From assembly GCA_963803295.1 (NCBI GenBank), contig CAWDMC010000010.1, positions 1 to 64,000 on the forward strand: a DNA stretch of 64,000 nucleotides, written 5' to 3'. Every line of letters starts with the position of its first letter. Position 1 is the stretch's first letter. This stretch comes from CAWDMC01 sp963803295. GTDB taxonomy: Bacteria; Acidobacteriota; Terriglobia; UBA7540. The position numbers and the translations under genes are program-made. Shown in pieces: positions 25,372-33,157 of this stretch. The notes under the pieces are model-generated. The model was given only the letters and a program-made list of their open reading frames with translations. It searched no databases and was not told the origin of the DNA.

Positions 25372-26343
25372 ATGACCAAATCCTCCGATCGCAATTTCCA
25401 GAGTCCATCGGTTGTTTCCCTTTTTTCGTTCCTGAAATTCCTTTTCATCACCCTCGCGTTCATCGCCCTCGCGCCGGGGCGTGCCCAAGCGGCGACGTTG
25501 CGCGGTACGATCTATGACCCGAGCGGTGGCGTCGTCGTGGGGGCGCGGGCGAGCTTACTGAATCCTCTCGGAGCCCTGGAGGAACGCACCACCGACAGCC
25601 AGGGCCGCTATGAATTCGCTGATCTCGGCGCCGCCGCTTACAAGCTGGTGGTGAATAGTCCGGGTTTCAGCGCGATGCAGTCCGACATCGACCTTAAGAG
25701 CGACGAAAGCCGCACCCTGGACCTGCACCTTGAGATCAGTGCCGCTCCGCAGCAAGTGGTGGTGTCGGCCTCGCTCGCGAACGCGGTCGCACCGGAACTC
25801 GGTTCTTCCGTTAGCGTTCTCACCAAGAGCGATCTCGGGAACATGGGCGATCAAACGGTTTATGAGGCGCTGCGCCAGACGCCCGGCGTGACGCTGAATC
25901 AGACCGGGCGGCACGGCGGCGTGGCCGGTCTCTTCATCCGCGGCGGCGGCTCGAATTACAATCTGGTGATGATCGATGGTCTTCAGGTGAACCAGTTTGG
26001 CGGCGCCTTCGACTTCTCCACCCTTCCCGCGGATGGCGTGGAGCGCATCGAGGTAACGCGAGGACCGGAAAGCGCCCTGTACGGCTCCAACGCCGTCACC
26101 GGCGTGTTGAATATCGTGACCGAGCAGGGCACGGGCAAGCCTCACTTCGACGCCCTGGCCGAAGGCGGCAGCCTACACTACCAGGAGATTTGCGACCGGC
26201 GGCAGCGGCCTGACGCACGGGCTGAGCTGGGCTTACAACGTCTCGCGGCTCGACTCGGGCGGCGTGGTCCAGAACGACAATTTTCGCGATCAGACGGCCT
26301 TCGTCAGCCTGGGCTACTCACGCAATCCCCGGCGCCAGTTTAA
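25372..26343 (+). CDS. BtuB-like TonB-dependent cobalamin receptor, N-terminal part (frameshifted)
   Basis: Residues 1-~272 of an outer-membrane vitamin B12 receptor. It has a signal peptide (FLFITLAFIALAPGRAQAA), a carboxypeptidase-regulatory-like domain (TLRGTIYDPSGGVVVGARASLL) and a complete plug domain (VYEALRQTPGVTLNQTGRHGG, LFIRGGGSNYNLVMIDGLQVN, VERIEVTRGPESALYGSNAVTGVLNIVT). Near 26188 the reading frame slips: after LHYQE the frame becomes nonsense until a stop at 26343, while the true continuation (FATGGSGLTHG...) runs in the next frame. One extra base, most simply the A of GAGATTT, explains it. The ATG at 25372 follows AAAGGAG. The B12 riboswitch upstream and the plug type support cobalamin as cargo. 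Confidence 0.85.
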   Translation: MTKSSDRNFQSPSVVSLFSFLKFLFITLAFIALAPGRAQAATLRGTIYDPSGGVVVGARASLLNPLGALEERTTDSQGRYEFADLGAAAYKLVVNSPGFSAMQSDIDLKSDESRTLDLHLEISAAPQQVVVSASLANAVAPELGSSVSVLTKSDLGNMGDQTVYEALRQTPGVTLNQTGRHGGVAGLFIRGGGSNYNLVMIDGLQVNQFGGAFDFSTLPADGVERIEVTRGPESALYGSNAVTGVLNIVTEQGTGKPHFDALAEGGSLHYQEICDRRQRPDARAELGLQRLAARLGRRGPERQFSRSDGLRQPGLLTQSPAPV

Positions 26344-27688
26344 TTTTCATTTCTTCGGCAATGCCAACGATGCCGGCGACCCCGGCCCTTACGGGTCCGA
26401 TCCGCTGGGAGTGTTCGATCAACCCGAGTACCCCGGAGGACCCACGCCGCGGCAGATCGGCCGGGTCTCGCGCGACAAACAGAATATGTTCGGCTACACC
26501 GGCACCTATTCCGAACAGTTCGCTTCGCGCTTCCGCCAGGTGGTCACGGGCGGCCTCTCGACCAGCGATTACTATTACGGCAATCCGATTTTCGGCGACT
26601 CCTTTTCGAACAACCTGCGCGCCATTTTCAACACGCGTAGCGAAGTGGAAATCTCCAGCAAGGATTTCCTGGTGGCGGGGTTCGAGTACAACCGCGAGCA
26701 GGTGCGTAACACTTACGTGGCCGGCGCGAATGGCACGCCGTTCCTGTTGCCGCGCACCAGTCTGGCCTACTTTGCCGAGAACCGCTGGAATCCGGCGCAT
26801 CGTCTTTTCATTACCACCGGCGCGCGGCTGGATGACATCCGCACTGACAGCTTGCCTCCGGACGCCTTCGGTTCGCGCCCGCTCCTTGAGGCGACCCGGG
26901 TGACAAAGCTTAGTCCGCGCGCCTCCATGGCGTACCTGCTGCGCGAGGCTTCAGGTGGCTCCGGCGCCTTGGGCTTGACGCGTCTGCATGCGAGCGCCGG
27001 CAGCGGCATTCGCGCTCCGGACGCCTTCGAGCTGGCCTTCACTAATAATCCGCACCTGAAGCCGGAAAAGAGCATCAGCTTCGATGCCGGAGTTGAACAG
27101 CGCTTCTTTGGCGATCGCGCCACCTGGGACGTGACCTATTTCTATAACCGGTTCAAAGATCAGATAGTGAGCCTGGGCGGATCCCTCACCAGCCTGAGCA
27201 GTTTCGAATCCGACAATCTGTCGAATTCACGGGCTCAAGGCGTGGAGACATCTTTCCGGGTCCGGCCCTGGCGATCGATTCAGTTGACCGGCAGCTACAC
27301 CCGGCTCTCGACCGAGATTCTGGCGCTCGACGGCACGACCCTCGCCCAGACACCTTTTCTGGTGGGACAGCCGCTCCTGCGCCGCCCGCGGAACTCCGCC
27401 TCGACAGACGTTACCTGGTGGCATGGGCGTCTGATGCTCGACCTGAACTCGTACATCCGCGGCCCGGTGCTTGACGTAGAACCGAACCTGGGGGCCACGG
27501 CGGGCGTCTTCCGCAACAAGGGATATGTGCTCGCAAACGGCGGATTCTCCTATCGCGTGCATCGCGACCTTGAAGTGTACGGCCGCCTGAACAACCTGCT
27601 GAACCAGAAATACGAGGAGTCTTTTGGCTATCCGGCCTTGCACTTGAACTTCCTGGCCGGAGTGCGGTTTAATTTCCCTGCCGAGTGA
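26264..27688 (+). CDS. BtuB-like TonB-dependent cobalamin receptor, C-terminal barrel part
   Basis: This frame carries the rest of the receptor. The open frame actually begins near 26189 (FATGGSGLTHGLSWAYNVSR), upstream of the first in-frame start codon at 26264, so it is a continuation and not a separate gene. It encodes the 22-strand beta-barrel with typical TonB-receptor features: GSGIRAPDAFELAFTNNPHLKPEKS (the barrel signature near the middle), YGRLNNLLNQKYEESFGYPAL, and the C-terminal strand LAGVRFNFPAE. There is no decay in this half: no further stops, and codon use matches its neighbours. That argues for a very recent mutation or a sequence error. A functional receptor would span 25372-27688 (about 770 residues). 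Confidence 0.85.
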   Translation: MVQNDNFRDQTAFVSLGYSRNPRRQFNFHFFGNANDAGDPGPYGSDPLGVFDQPEYPGGPTPRQIGRVSRDKQNMFGYTGTYSEQFASRFRQVVTGGLSTSDYYYGNPIFGDSFSNNLRAIFNTRSEVEISSKDFLVAGFEYNREQVRNTYVAGANGTPFLLPRTSLAYFAENRWNPAHRLFITTGARLDDIRTDSLPPDAFGSRPLLEATRVTKLSPRASMAYLLREASGGSGALGLTRLHASAGSGIRAPDAFELAFTNNPHLKPEKSISFDAGVEQRFFGDRATWDVTYFYNRFKDQIVSLGGSLTSLSSFESDNLSNSRAQGVETSFRVRPWRSIQLTGSYTRLSTEILALDGTTLAQTPFLVGQPLLRRPRNSASTDVTWWHGRLMLDLNSYIRGPVLDVEPNLGATAGVFRNKGYVLANGGFSYRVHRDLEVYGRLNNLLNQKYEESFGYPALHLNFLAGVRFNFPAE

Positions 27689-27718
27689 GAAGTCGTTTGG
27701 CGGAGGTTGGAGGGCATC

Positions 27719-28267
27719 ATGGCGTATTGGATCGTCTTGGTGGCGATACTGGCGCGTTTCATTCCCCATCCGGCGAATTTTGTACCGGTGTATGCGGCGC
27801 TGCTTTTTGCGGGCGCCTGGCTCAAGCGGCGCGATATGCTTTGGTTTCCCGTGGGGCTGGCAGTCTTGAGCGATTTTGCGCTCGCCACGCTTGTCTATCG
27901 CTCGCGAATCACCTGGGGCGAAGTGTCGCTCGCGCTGGCTTATGCCTCACTGGTGTTGGTAGGACGGTGGATTCGCGGCCATGTTTCGTGGGTCTCCGTG
28001 GCCATCGCTTCACTTGCCGGTTCGCTCGGGTTCGTACTGATCAGCAATTTCGGCGTCTGGCTGCTTGATGGCGTGTACGCTCGCACCTTGCCGGGCCTAC
28101 GAGAGTGCTATCTCGCGGCGCTGCCCTATTTCGGAAGCACGGTGTTGAGCGGCCTGCTCTTTTCGGCGGTGTTGTTCAGGTCTTACGGCTGGTATCAGCG
28201 GAAGATGGGGCTCCAGCCAACAACCAAGGCAACAGCACCTGCTATCCCGTTGAGCGGGCGAGCGTGA
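27719..28267 (+). CDS. DUF6580-like membrane protein of the B12 uptake operon
   Basis: A 182-residue protein with about five membrane helices. It opens ILARFIPHPANFVPVYAALLFAGAWL, the hallmark pattern of the DUF6580 family (RxxPHPxNFxPV followed by a small-residue helix), with further helices VSLALAYASLVLVG, VSVAIASLAGSLGFVLISNFGVWL and LPYFGSTVLSGLLFSAVLF. Family members are often linked to cobalamin transport genes and resemble substrate-binding membrane subunits; transport of cobalamin or a related compound is inference. It starts 30 bases after the receptor stop with GGAGGG four bases before the ATG, so it shares the riboswitch-controlled transcript. A palindromic repeat at 28374-28427 lies beyond its stop. 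Confidence 0.78.
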   Translation: MAYWIVLVAILARFIPHPANFVPVYAALLFAGAWLKRRDMLWFPVGLAVLSDFALATLVYRSRITWGEVSLALAYASLVLVGRWIRGHVSWVSVAIASLAGSLGFVLISNFGVWLLDGVYARTLPGLRECYLAALPYFGSTVLSGLLFSAVLFRSYGWYQRKMGLQPTTKATAPAIPLSGRA

Positions 28268-28373
28268 GGTGCCGGCAAGGGTTGCACGGACAGGTCTTGT
28301 CCGGCATCGGCTCTGCCGCCTGCTCTGTGGCACGGCCTTGATGCGGTGAAAGAATCAGATTGCGCTACGGCTC

Positions 28374-28427
28374 CGTAGGGGCAACCCTTGTGGTTGCCCC
28401 AGGGCGGCCACGAGGGCCACCCCTACG
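28374..28427. repeat. REP-like cruciform element, family C
   Basis: CGTAGGGG (28374-28381) pairs with CCCCTACG (28420-28427), enclosing a second hairpin GGGGCAACC-cttgt-GGTTGCCCC. A T5 run follows at 28434-28438, so read on the plus strand it could also end transcription of the B12 operon. The GTAGGGGC...GCCCCTAC design is that of a dispersed repeat. The remaining ~300 bases up to the SDR gene hold nothing else I recognise. Confidence 0.6.
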
Positions 28428-28732
28428 ACCCGATTTTTCATAGCCTCCTTACCTTCCAGACCGGCGCGACCCAGTTCTTCCGCTGCGCCCCACCAACTCA
28501 TCGAACAAGAACCTGGACGCGGCTGCGTCCGACGCCCAAAGGCCCTCAATTAAGATAACGCGGCCGAAGTTGCGTGTGATGTAGACTTAATCTTGGCAAT
28601 TTCAAATTCTGCTCTGGCGGATGTGGTCCTCTGGACCGGCATCCTCGACTCAGATCCTCGGAGTGGCGACAACTCTTGACGGATCGCCGCTTTCAAAAAG
28701 GCAGCGCGGAAGTAAGGCTGGGGGGAGACTTA

Positions 28733-29563
28733 ATGCTCTTGGACAATGCCGACTTAAGATTCGATGGCAAAGTTGTGGTGGTAACCGGCGGGGGCTCCGG
28801 CATTGGGGAGGCCTGCGTTCGCGAGTTCGCCGCTCGCAAGGCAACGGTGGCGATGGTCGACCGTAAGCCAGACGGCGGTGATCGGATTTTAGCGGAACTG
28901 AAACAGCAAGGGGCTGCGATCGAGTATTTCAGGGCTGATCTCAGCTCGAATGCCGAAGTCGAGCGGCTGATTCCGGAGATCGTTTCCCGTTTTGGCGGGA
29001 TCGATGTATTGATCAACAACGCGGGCATCCAACGGTTTGGCGACGCCGCCAGCATTACCGAAGAGCAATGGGACGAGGTTATGAACGCGAACGTCAAGAC
29101 CGTGTTTCTGGTGTCGAAGTACACGATTCCGGAGATGATCAAGCGCGGCGGCGGCGCGATTGTCAATACCGGTTCGGTGCAGGCCGTGACTGCCCAACGC
29201 AATTCAGCCGCCTATGTTACCAGCAAGCATGCGGTTCTGGGGCTCACCCGGAGTCTGGCCCTGGATTACGGCAAGCAGAACATACGCGTCAACTGCGTGC
29301 TGCCCGGGGCTATCGATACTCCCATGCTGCGATGGGCCGCTTCTCTCGACGAGAATCCGCAGAGAGTGCTGGACGGATGCGATCAGCTTCACATCCGTGG
29401 CAAGATGGGCCGCCCGGAAGAGGTCGCGCGGGTGATCGTTTTTCTGGCAAGCGATCTCGCCTCGTTTATGACCGGAGCGGGCGTCGCCGTGGATGGGGGA
29501 CTGCTTGTGCCCGCCGGGGGTATGGCGTTCCAGGAATCGGGGACAGGCGGAAGTAAGACCTAA
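28733..29563 (+). CDS. SDR family oxidoreductase
   Basis: A 276-residue classical short-chain dehydrogenase/reductase. It has the cofactor motif TGGGSGIG in VVVVTGGGSGIGEACV, the NNAG motif (LINNAGIQRFG), the catalytic Ser in NTGSVQAV, and YVTSK supplying Tyr and Lys. After the nucleotide-binding beta-alpha-beta, AMVDRKPDGG has Asp, which favours NAD(H) over NADP(H). It oxidises an alcohol or reduces a ketone, probably on a sugar or sugar acid, because the mannonate dehydratase-like gene starts nine bases after its stop. A fructuronate/mannonate or similar sugar-acid dehydrogenase step would fit that neighbour, but this is inference. GGGGGAG precedes the ATG at 28733. Confidence 0.9.
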   Translation: MLLDNADLRFDGKVVVVTGGGSGIGEACVREFAARKATVAMVDRKPDGGDRILAELKQQGAAIEYFRADLSSNAEVERLIPEIVSRFGGIDVLINNAGIQRFGDAASITEEQWDEVMNANVKTVFLVSKYTIPEMIKRGGGAIVNTGSVQAVTAQRNSAAYVTSKHAVLGLTRSLALDYGKQNIRVNCVLPGAIDTPMLRWAASLDENPQRVLDGCDQLHIRGKMGRPEEVARVIVFLASDLASFMTGAGVAVDGGLLVPAGGMAFQESGTGGSKT

Positions 29564-29572
29564 GGAGAACTC

Positions 29573-30661
29573 ATGAAAGTCGGACTAGGTCTCTATCGCC
29601 ACATGCTGACGCGGGATTACTACGATTTCGCGCGACAAGCGGGATGCACCCATGTGATCATCCACATGATCGACTACTTCAAACAGAACTCCGCCAACCC
29701 TCGCCACAATCAACCTACTGGCGGCAGATACGAGCCTTGGGGTGTTGCCGGAGATCCGGAGAAATTGTGGACGGCCGAAGAACTCGCGAGAATTCGCAAA
29801 GAGGTCGAAGAGGCAGGCTTGGTTCTGGCGGCGCTCGAAAACATCGACCCAGCGTTCTGGCATGACATTCTCCTGGATGGGCCGCAGCGCCCCCGGCAGA
29901 TCGAGAAAGTCAAGACGTTGATCCGAAATGTGGGCGAGGCAGGCATTCCGGTGTTGGGATACAACTTCAGCCTGGCGGGTGTCTCCGGGCGGGTGACGAG
30001 TGCGTCCGGACGGGGAGCAGCGGTTTCAGTCGGCATGGATGGACCGGCGGACGCACCCATCCCAAAGGGCACGGTGTGGAACATGGTTTACGACCAGAGT
30101 GCCGCCTCGGGCGTTCTGGGACCGATTACTCGCGAGGAGCTTTGGCAGAGACTCGAGCGCTTCCTCAAGGAGGTCCTTCCTGTGGCGGAGCAGTCTGGGG
30201 TACGGCTTGCAGCTCATCCCGACGATCCTCCAATGCCAACCGTGCGCCAGCAGCCTCGGCTGGTATTCCAGCCTCACCTGTTCCAGAAGCTGCTCGACCT
30301 AGTGCCCAGCAAGAGCAACGTTTTGGATCTGTGCGTTGGCACCGTTTCGGAGATGACGGAAGGCGATGTTTACGAGGCCGTCGATCAATACAGCCGCCAG
30401 GGCAAAGTTGCCTACGTTCACCTGCGAAACACGGTTGGGAAAGTGCCGCACTATCGCGAGACCTTCATTGACGAGGGTCAGGTGGACATGATTCGCGTCC
30501 TATCGATTCTGAAACGGAACAATTTTGACGGAGTAATTATTCCTGACCACACTCCCCAGATGTCCTGCGCCGCTCCCTGGCACGCGGGCATGGCCCACAC
30601 AATAGGTTTCGTGCTGGCGGCTTTGAAGATGCTCGATTCCTCGCGGGACTTGAATCGTTGA
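29573..30661 (+). CDS. Mannonate dehydratase (UxuA)-like TIM-barrel enzyme
   Basis: A 362-residue enzyme related to UxuA. Against E. coli UxuA I see AGLVLAALENI, GIPVLGYNFSLAG, the metal-site segment RLAAHPDDPPMP, the CxG segment DLCVGTVSEM, VAYVHLRNTVG with its His, and VIIPDHTPQM near the end. UxuA dehydrates D-mannonate to 2-keto-3-deoxygluconate with Mn or Fe in hexuronate catabolism. This protein is about 30 residues shorter and lacks the mid-protein insert of E. coli UxuA, so it could act on a related sugar acid. It is coupled to the SDR gene upstream (nine-base gap), with AAGGAG before the ATG. A terminator-like hairpin follows its stop. Confidence 0.85.
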   Translation: MKVGLGLYRHMLTRDYYDFARQAGCTHVIIHMIDYFKQNSANPRHNQPTGGRYEPWGVAGDPEKLWTAEELARIRKEVEEAGLVLAALENIDPAFWHDILLDGPQRPRQIEKVKTLIRNVGEAGIPVLGYNFSLAGVSGRVTSASGRGAAVSVGMDGPADAPIPKGTVWNMVYDQSAASGVLGPITREELWQRLERFLKEVLPVAEQSGVRLAAHPDDPPMPTVRQQPRLVFQPHLFQKLLDLVPSKSNVLDLCVGTVSEMTEGDVYEAVDQYSRQGKVAYVHLRNTVGKVPHYRETFIDEGQVDMIRVLSILKRNNFDGVIIPDHTPQMSCAAPWHAGMAHTIGFVLAALKMLDSSRDLNR

Positions 30662-30673
30662 GCCTTACTGTAG

Positions 30674-30698
30674 CGCCGGTGTCCCCTACCGGCGTTTT
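30674..30698 (+). terminator. Rho-independent terminator after the mannonate dehydratase-like gene
   Basis: A 7-bp perfect stem, CGCCGGT (30674-30680) with ACCGGCG (30688-30694), encloses a GTCCCCT loop and is followed by TTTT. It lies 13 bases after the stop codon. The U-run is short, so termination may be partial. A similar GCCGGCA/TGCCGGC hairpin without a T-run follows the DUF1553 gene near 54973, so this may also be a repeat family. Confidence 0.6.
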
Positions 30699-30730
30699 CG
30701 GCACTGGGAGTTAGGAACGATGCGAAATAC

Positions 30731-30865
30731 GAACCACCCCCTTGCCCCCTCCTTGACCAAGGAGGGGAATGCGACGAACCACCCCCTCGCCCCTCCTTGA
30801 CCAAGGAGGGGAATGCGAGGGCAACGAACTCCCCTCCTCAGATGAGGAGGGGGCCAGGGGGTGGT
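30731..30865. repeat. REP-like cluster, family A (two tandem units plus one inverted unit)
   Basis: Two 45-bp units in direct tandem (30731-30775 and 30776-30820) differ at only a few bases. Each begins GAACCACCCCCT and contains the hairpin CCTCCTTGACCAAGGAGG. A third, inverted unit (30829-30865) contains a perfect 22-bp palindrome at 30831-30852 built on CCCCTCCTCAG/ATGAGGAGGGG and ends in GGGGGTGGT. The block ends about 30 bases before the aldehyde dehydrogenase ribosome site. It is the richest copy of the family also seen at 1304 and 19493. Confidence 0.8.
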
Positions 30866-30905
30866 GTTGAACGCGCATGGCGACCTCGTTTCCGGAGGGT
30901 TTCGC

Positions 30906-32348
30906 ATGAGTCTGATCCCAACCGTTTCTACGAACACGTGCGGATTCCTGGTGGACGGCCGTTGGATTTCTGAAGGCAACGCGCTGGAGGTGCATTCGCC
31001 TTACGACGGCACGCTTGTGGCCGTGACCTTCCGTCCCACCCCGGAACACGTGGAAGCGGCGATCCAGGCCGCCGAGCGGTCATTCGAGATCACGCGGAGA
31101 ATGCCCGCTTACGAGCGGCAGGCGATCCTGCGCAGTGTCGCCGTGGACATTGCCGAGGAGAAAGAAGAGTTCGCCCGGTTGATCGCCTTGGAAGCGGGCA
31201 AACCGATCAAGACGGCCCGAGGCGAAGTCGACCGGGCCGCCTTCACCTTTACAGTGGCGGCGGAAGAGAGTACGCGGATCTATGGCGAGTATCTGCCGCT
31301 CGACCTTTTGCCCTCGACTCTTAACCGCTGGGGAATGGTGCGGCGGTACCCTCTGGGACCTATCGCTGCGATCAGCCCCTTCAATTTCCCACTGAACCTC
31401 GTGGCGCACAAATGGGCTCCTGCCATCGCTGCTGGCTGCACTATCGTACACAAGCCAGCTTCTCAGACACCCATTAGTTCGTTGCGCCTCGCGGAGATCG
31501 TTGAGAAGGCGGGTTGGCCGGCGGGGGCTCTGAACGTTCTGCCCCTTACGGGCGCCGACGCGGACGGGCTGGTTGCGGATGATCGACTCAAGAAGCTCAC
31601 CTTCACCGGCAGCAGCGTCGTAGGCTGGGAACTCAAGCGAAAAGCCGGAAAGAAGCGAGTTACACTGGAGCTGGGCGGCAACGCCGGCGTTATTATTCAC
31701 TCCGACGCCGATCTTGATTACGCAGCGGAGCGGTGCACGGCGGGAGGCTTCTCCTACGCCGGGCAAAGCTGTATTTCCGTGCAGCGGATCATGGTTCAGG
31801 CTGGCGTTTTCGACGCCTTTCTGGCTGCATTTGTTCCTCGAGTTCGGGACCTGAAGACAGGCGACCCATTCGATGAGACCACCGATGTCGGTCCCCTGAT
31901 CAGCCCTCGAGACGCGGAGCGCGCCGAGCAGTGGATTGCGGAAGCTGTGGCGGCAGGGGCTCGGCTTCTTTGCGGTGGACGGAGACAAGGCTCAGTAGTC
32001 GAGCCGGCGGTCCTGACCGCCACGCGGCCTGACATGCGCGTCAATTGCCAAGAGGTGTTTGCGCCCGTCGTCACCGTGGAACCCTACAGCGACTTTGACC
32101 AAGCAGTCGCCCAGGTGAACGACTCAAGCTACGGCCTGCAGGCAGGCGTCTTCACGCACGACTCCCGGCTGATCTTCAAGGCCTATGACGATCTCCAGGT
32201 CGGCGGAGTCGTCATAGGCGACGTTCCGACGTTCCGCATCGACCACATGCCCTACGGAGGGGTCAAGGATTCCGGCCAAGGTCGTGAGGGGCTCCGCTAT
32301 GCTATCGAGGAGATGACCGAACGAAAGCTTCTGGTAGTGAATCCGTAG
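30906..32348 (+). CDS. NAD(P)-dependent aldehyde dehydrogenase
   Basis: A 480-residue ALDH superfamily enzyme of normal length. The Rossmann region includes ISPFNFPLNLVAHKWAPAIAAG and FTGSSVVGWELK, the general-base glutamate is in VTLELGGN, and the catalytic cysteine is in GQSCISVQ; the C-terminal NDSSYGLQAGVFTHD is also conserved. It oxidises an aldehyde to the acid in the cytosol. The ELGGNAGVII and GQSCISVQRI wording resembles the lactaldehyde, succinate-semialdehyde and glyceraldehyde-3-phosphate (non-phosphorylating) group. Behind a sugar-acid dehydratase it may take a sugar-derived aldehyde, which is inference. GGAGGG lies seven bases before the ATG at 30906. The repeat cluster and terminator upstream suggest at least partly separate expression from the uxuA-like gene. 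Confidence 0.93.
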   Translation: MSLIPTVSTNTCGFLVDGRWISEGNALEVHSPYDGTLVAVTFRPTPEHVEAAIQAAERSFEITRRMPAYERQAILRSVAVDIAEEKEEFARLIALEAGKPIKTARGEVDRAAFTFTVAAEESTRIYGEYLPLDLLPSTLNRWGMVRRYPLGPIAAISPFNFPLNLVAHKWAPAIAAGCTIVHKPASQTPISSLRLAEIVEKAGWPAGALNVLPLTGADADGLVADDRLKKLTFTGSSVVGWELKRKAGKKRVTLELGGNAGVIIHSDADLDYAAERCTAGGFSYAGQSCISVQRIMVQAGVFDAFLAAFVPRVRDLKTGDPFDETTDVGPLISPRDAERAEQWIAEAVAAGARLLCGGRRQGSVVEPAVLTATRPDMRVNCQEVFAPVVTVEPYSDFDQAVAQVNDSSYGLQAGVFTHDSRLIFKAYDDLQVGGVVIGDVPTFRIDHMPYGGVKDSGQGREGLRYAIEEMTERKLLVVNP

Positions 32349-32522
32349 ACCGGCAATCGTCCGGCACCCCGCCAGTGGTCGTTTGGTGAGAGGTTAGACA
32401 AGCAAGCGCGGAAAGAAAACGCGAGGCAATGGCCTCCAAACATGCCAGCAGAACTCCCGGCCTTGTCCGCATAAGGAGGGGTCAGGGCCTGGTCTGGTCC
32501 TCGTAGGCCGCGGGTCGGCAGC

Positions 32523-32551
32523 TTGACAGTCTAACCGGCTAAACGTATTCT
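32523..32551 (+). promoter_or_regulatory. Sigma-70-type promoter with no adjacent gene
   Basis: TTGACA (32523-32528), a 17-base spacer and TATTCT (32546-32551), followed by TATACTATA, make a strong promoter. The nearest supported coding start on this strand is about 420 bases downstream (the PAS kinase N-terminus). A 43-codon GTG-started frame (32603-32734) lies between but has no recognisable content. The rest of the gap from 32349 to 32971 shows only a weak hairpin (CCGCTC/GAGCGG near 32844) followed by a T-rich stretch, possibly the end of a short transcript. Confidence 0.55.
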
Positions 32552-32971
32552 ATATACTATAGGTACAACGGTCTCTAAGTCGGGCTTGCCCAGGTCAGGA
32601 ATGTGCGCTATAGAAAAGTGACTGACCATGAAGCTCTCGTCGATTTGATTCGAATTCCATCTCCTTCTCAACTTCATTGCGAACCAATTGCTTGGCTGCG
32701 GAGGCTGGTTCGTTCGAAGGAACGCCGTTGTTAGTCTGCGAGGAGGTTACTCAGTAGTACCGACAGGCGGCGATTTACGACTCTGAGCCGCGAACTTTGC
32801 GTGTTTAGCCTCGGGAATCGAATTGGAAGTCCGGGCGGGCGCCCGCTCGGCGGAGCGGAGGCTTCTTTCTTCTCCTAATGCGAAGTTCAAATATCCGGCG
32901 AACACGACCAAATCGTAGGCAGAAAGCCCATCTCAGCCAGAATACCGGGGGCCATTCCGCCCCGGTGGCGG

Positions 32972-33157
32972 TTGAGGATCGGGGTGCAGGTCCTCGGCCA
33001 CCTTTTCCCTGGTTCGGGCCGATCGAGGGCGCTCGCGCCGTCGAAGCAGCATGACTTACGCGCCCTCATCGAGAACACGTCCGCGTTCGTGACGATGCTC
33101 GACCTTGAAGGGACAATTCTGTTCATCAACAGAGGCGCTGCCCGGGCTCAAGCGTGA
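32972..33157 (+). CDS. PAS sensor kinase, N-terminal fragment (frameshifted from the next entry)
   Basis: The frame encodes LRALIENTSAFVTMLDLEGTILFINR, the first strands and helix of a PAS domain, and then loses sense and stops at 33157. The natural continuation (ALPGLKRDQVVGSSLYDHVPGEF) lies one frame over, inside the kinase listed next. Removing one G from AGAGGCG near 33133 joins them into a normal PAS sequence, INRALPGLKRDQVVG. The true start is unclear. This frame has a TTG at 32972, and a different frame has an ATG at 32878 that could connect if another base were shifted near 33050. It is best read as the beginning of the sensor kinase gene, not a separate protein. Confidence 0.6.
   Translation: MRIGVQVLGHLFPGSGRSRALAPSKQHDLRALIENTSAFVTMLDLEGTILFINRGAARAQA

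Noticed and set aside
30731..30820. CRISPR-like direct repeats
   Set aside because: There are only two units, they abut without spacers, and each is itself palindromic with relatives elsewhere in the window; they are REP-like.
32603..32734. 43-codon GTG-started frame behind a good promoter
   Set aside because: No ribosome site of note, no hydrophobic or other pattern, and frames of this length are common by chance.
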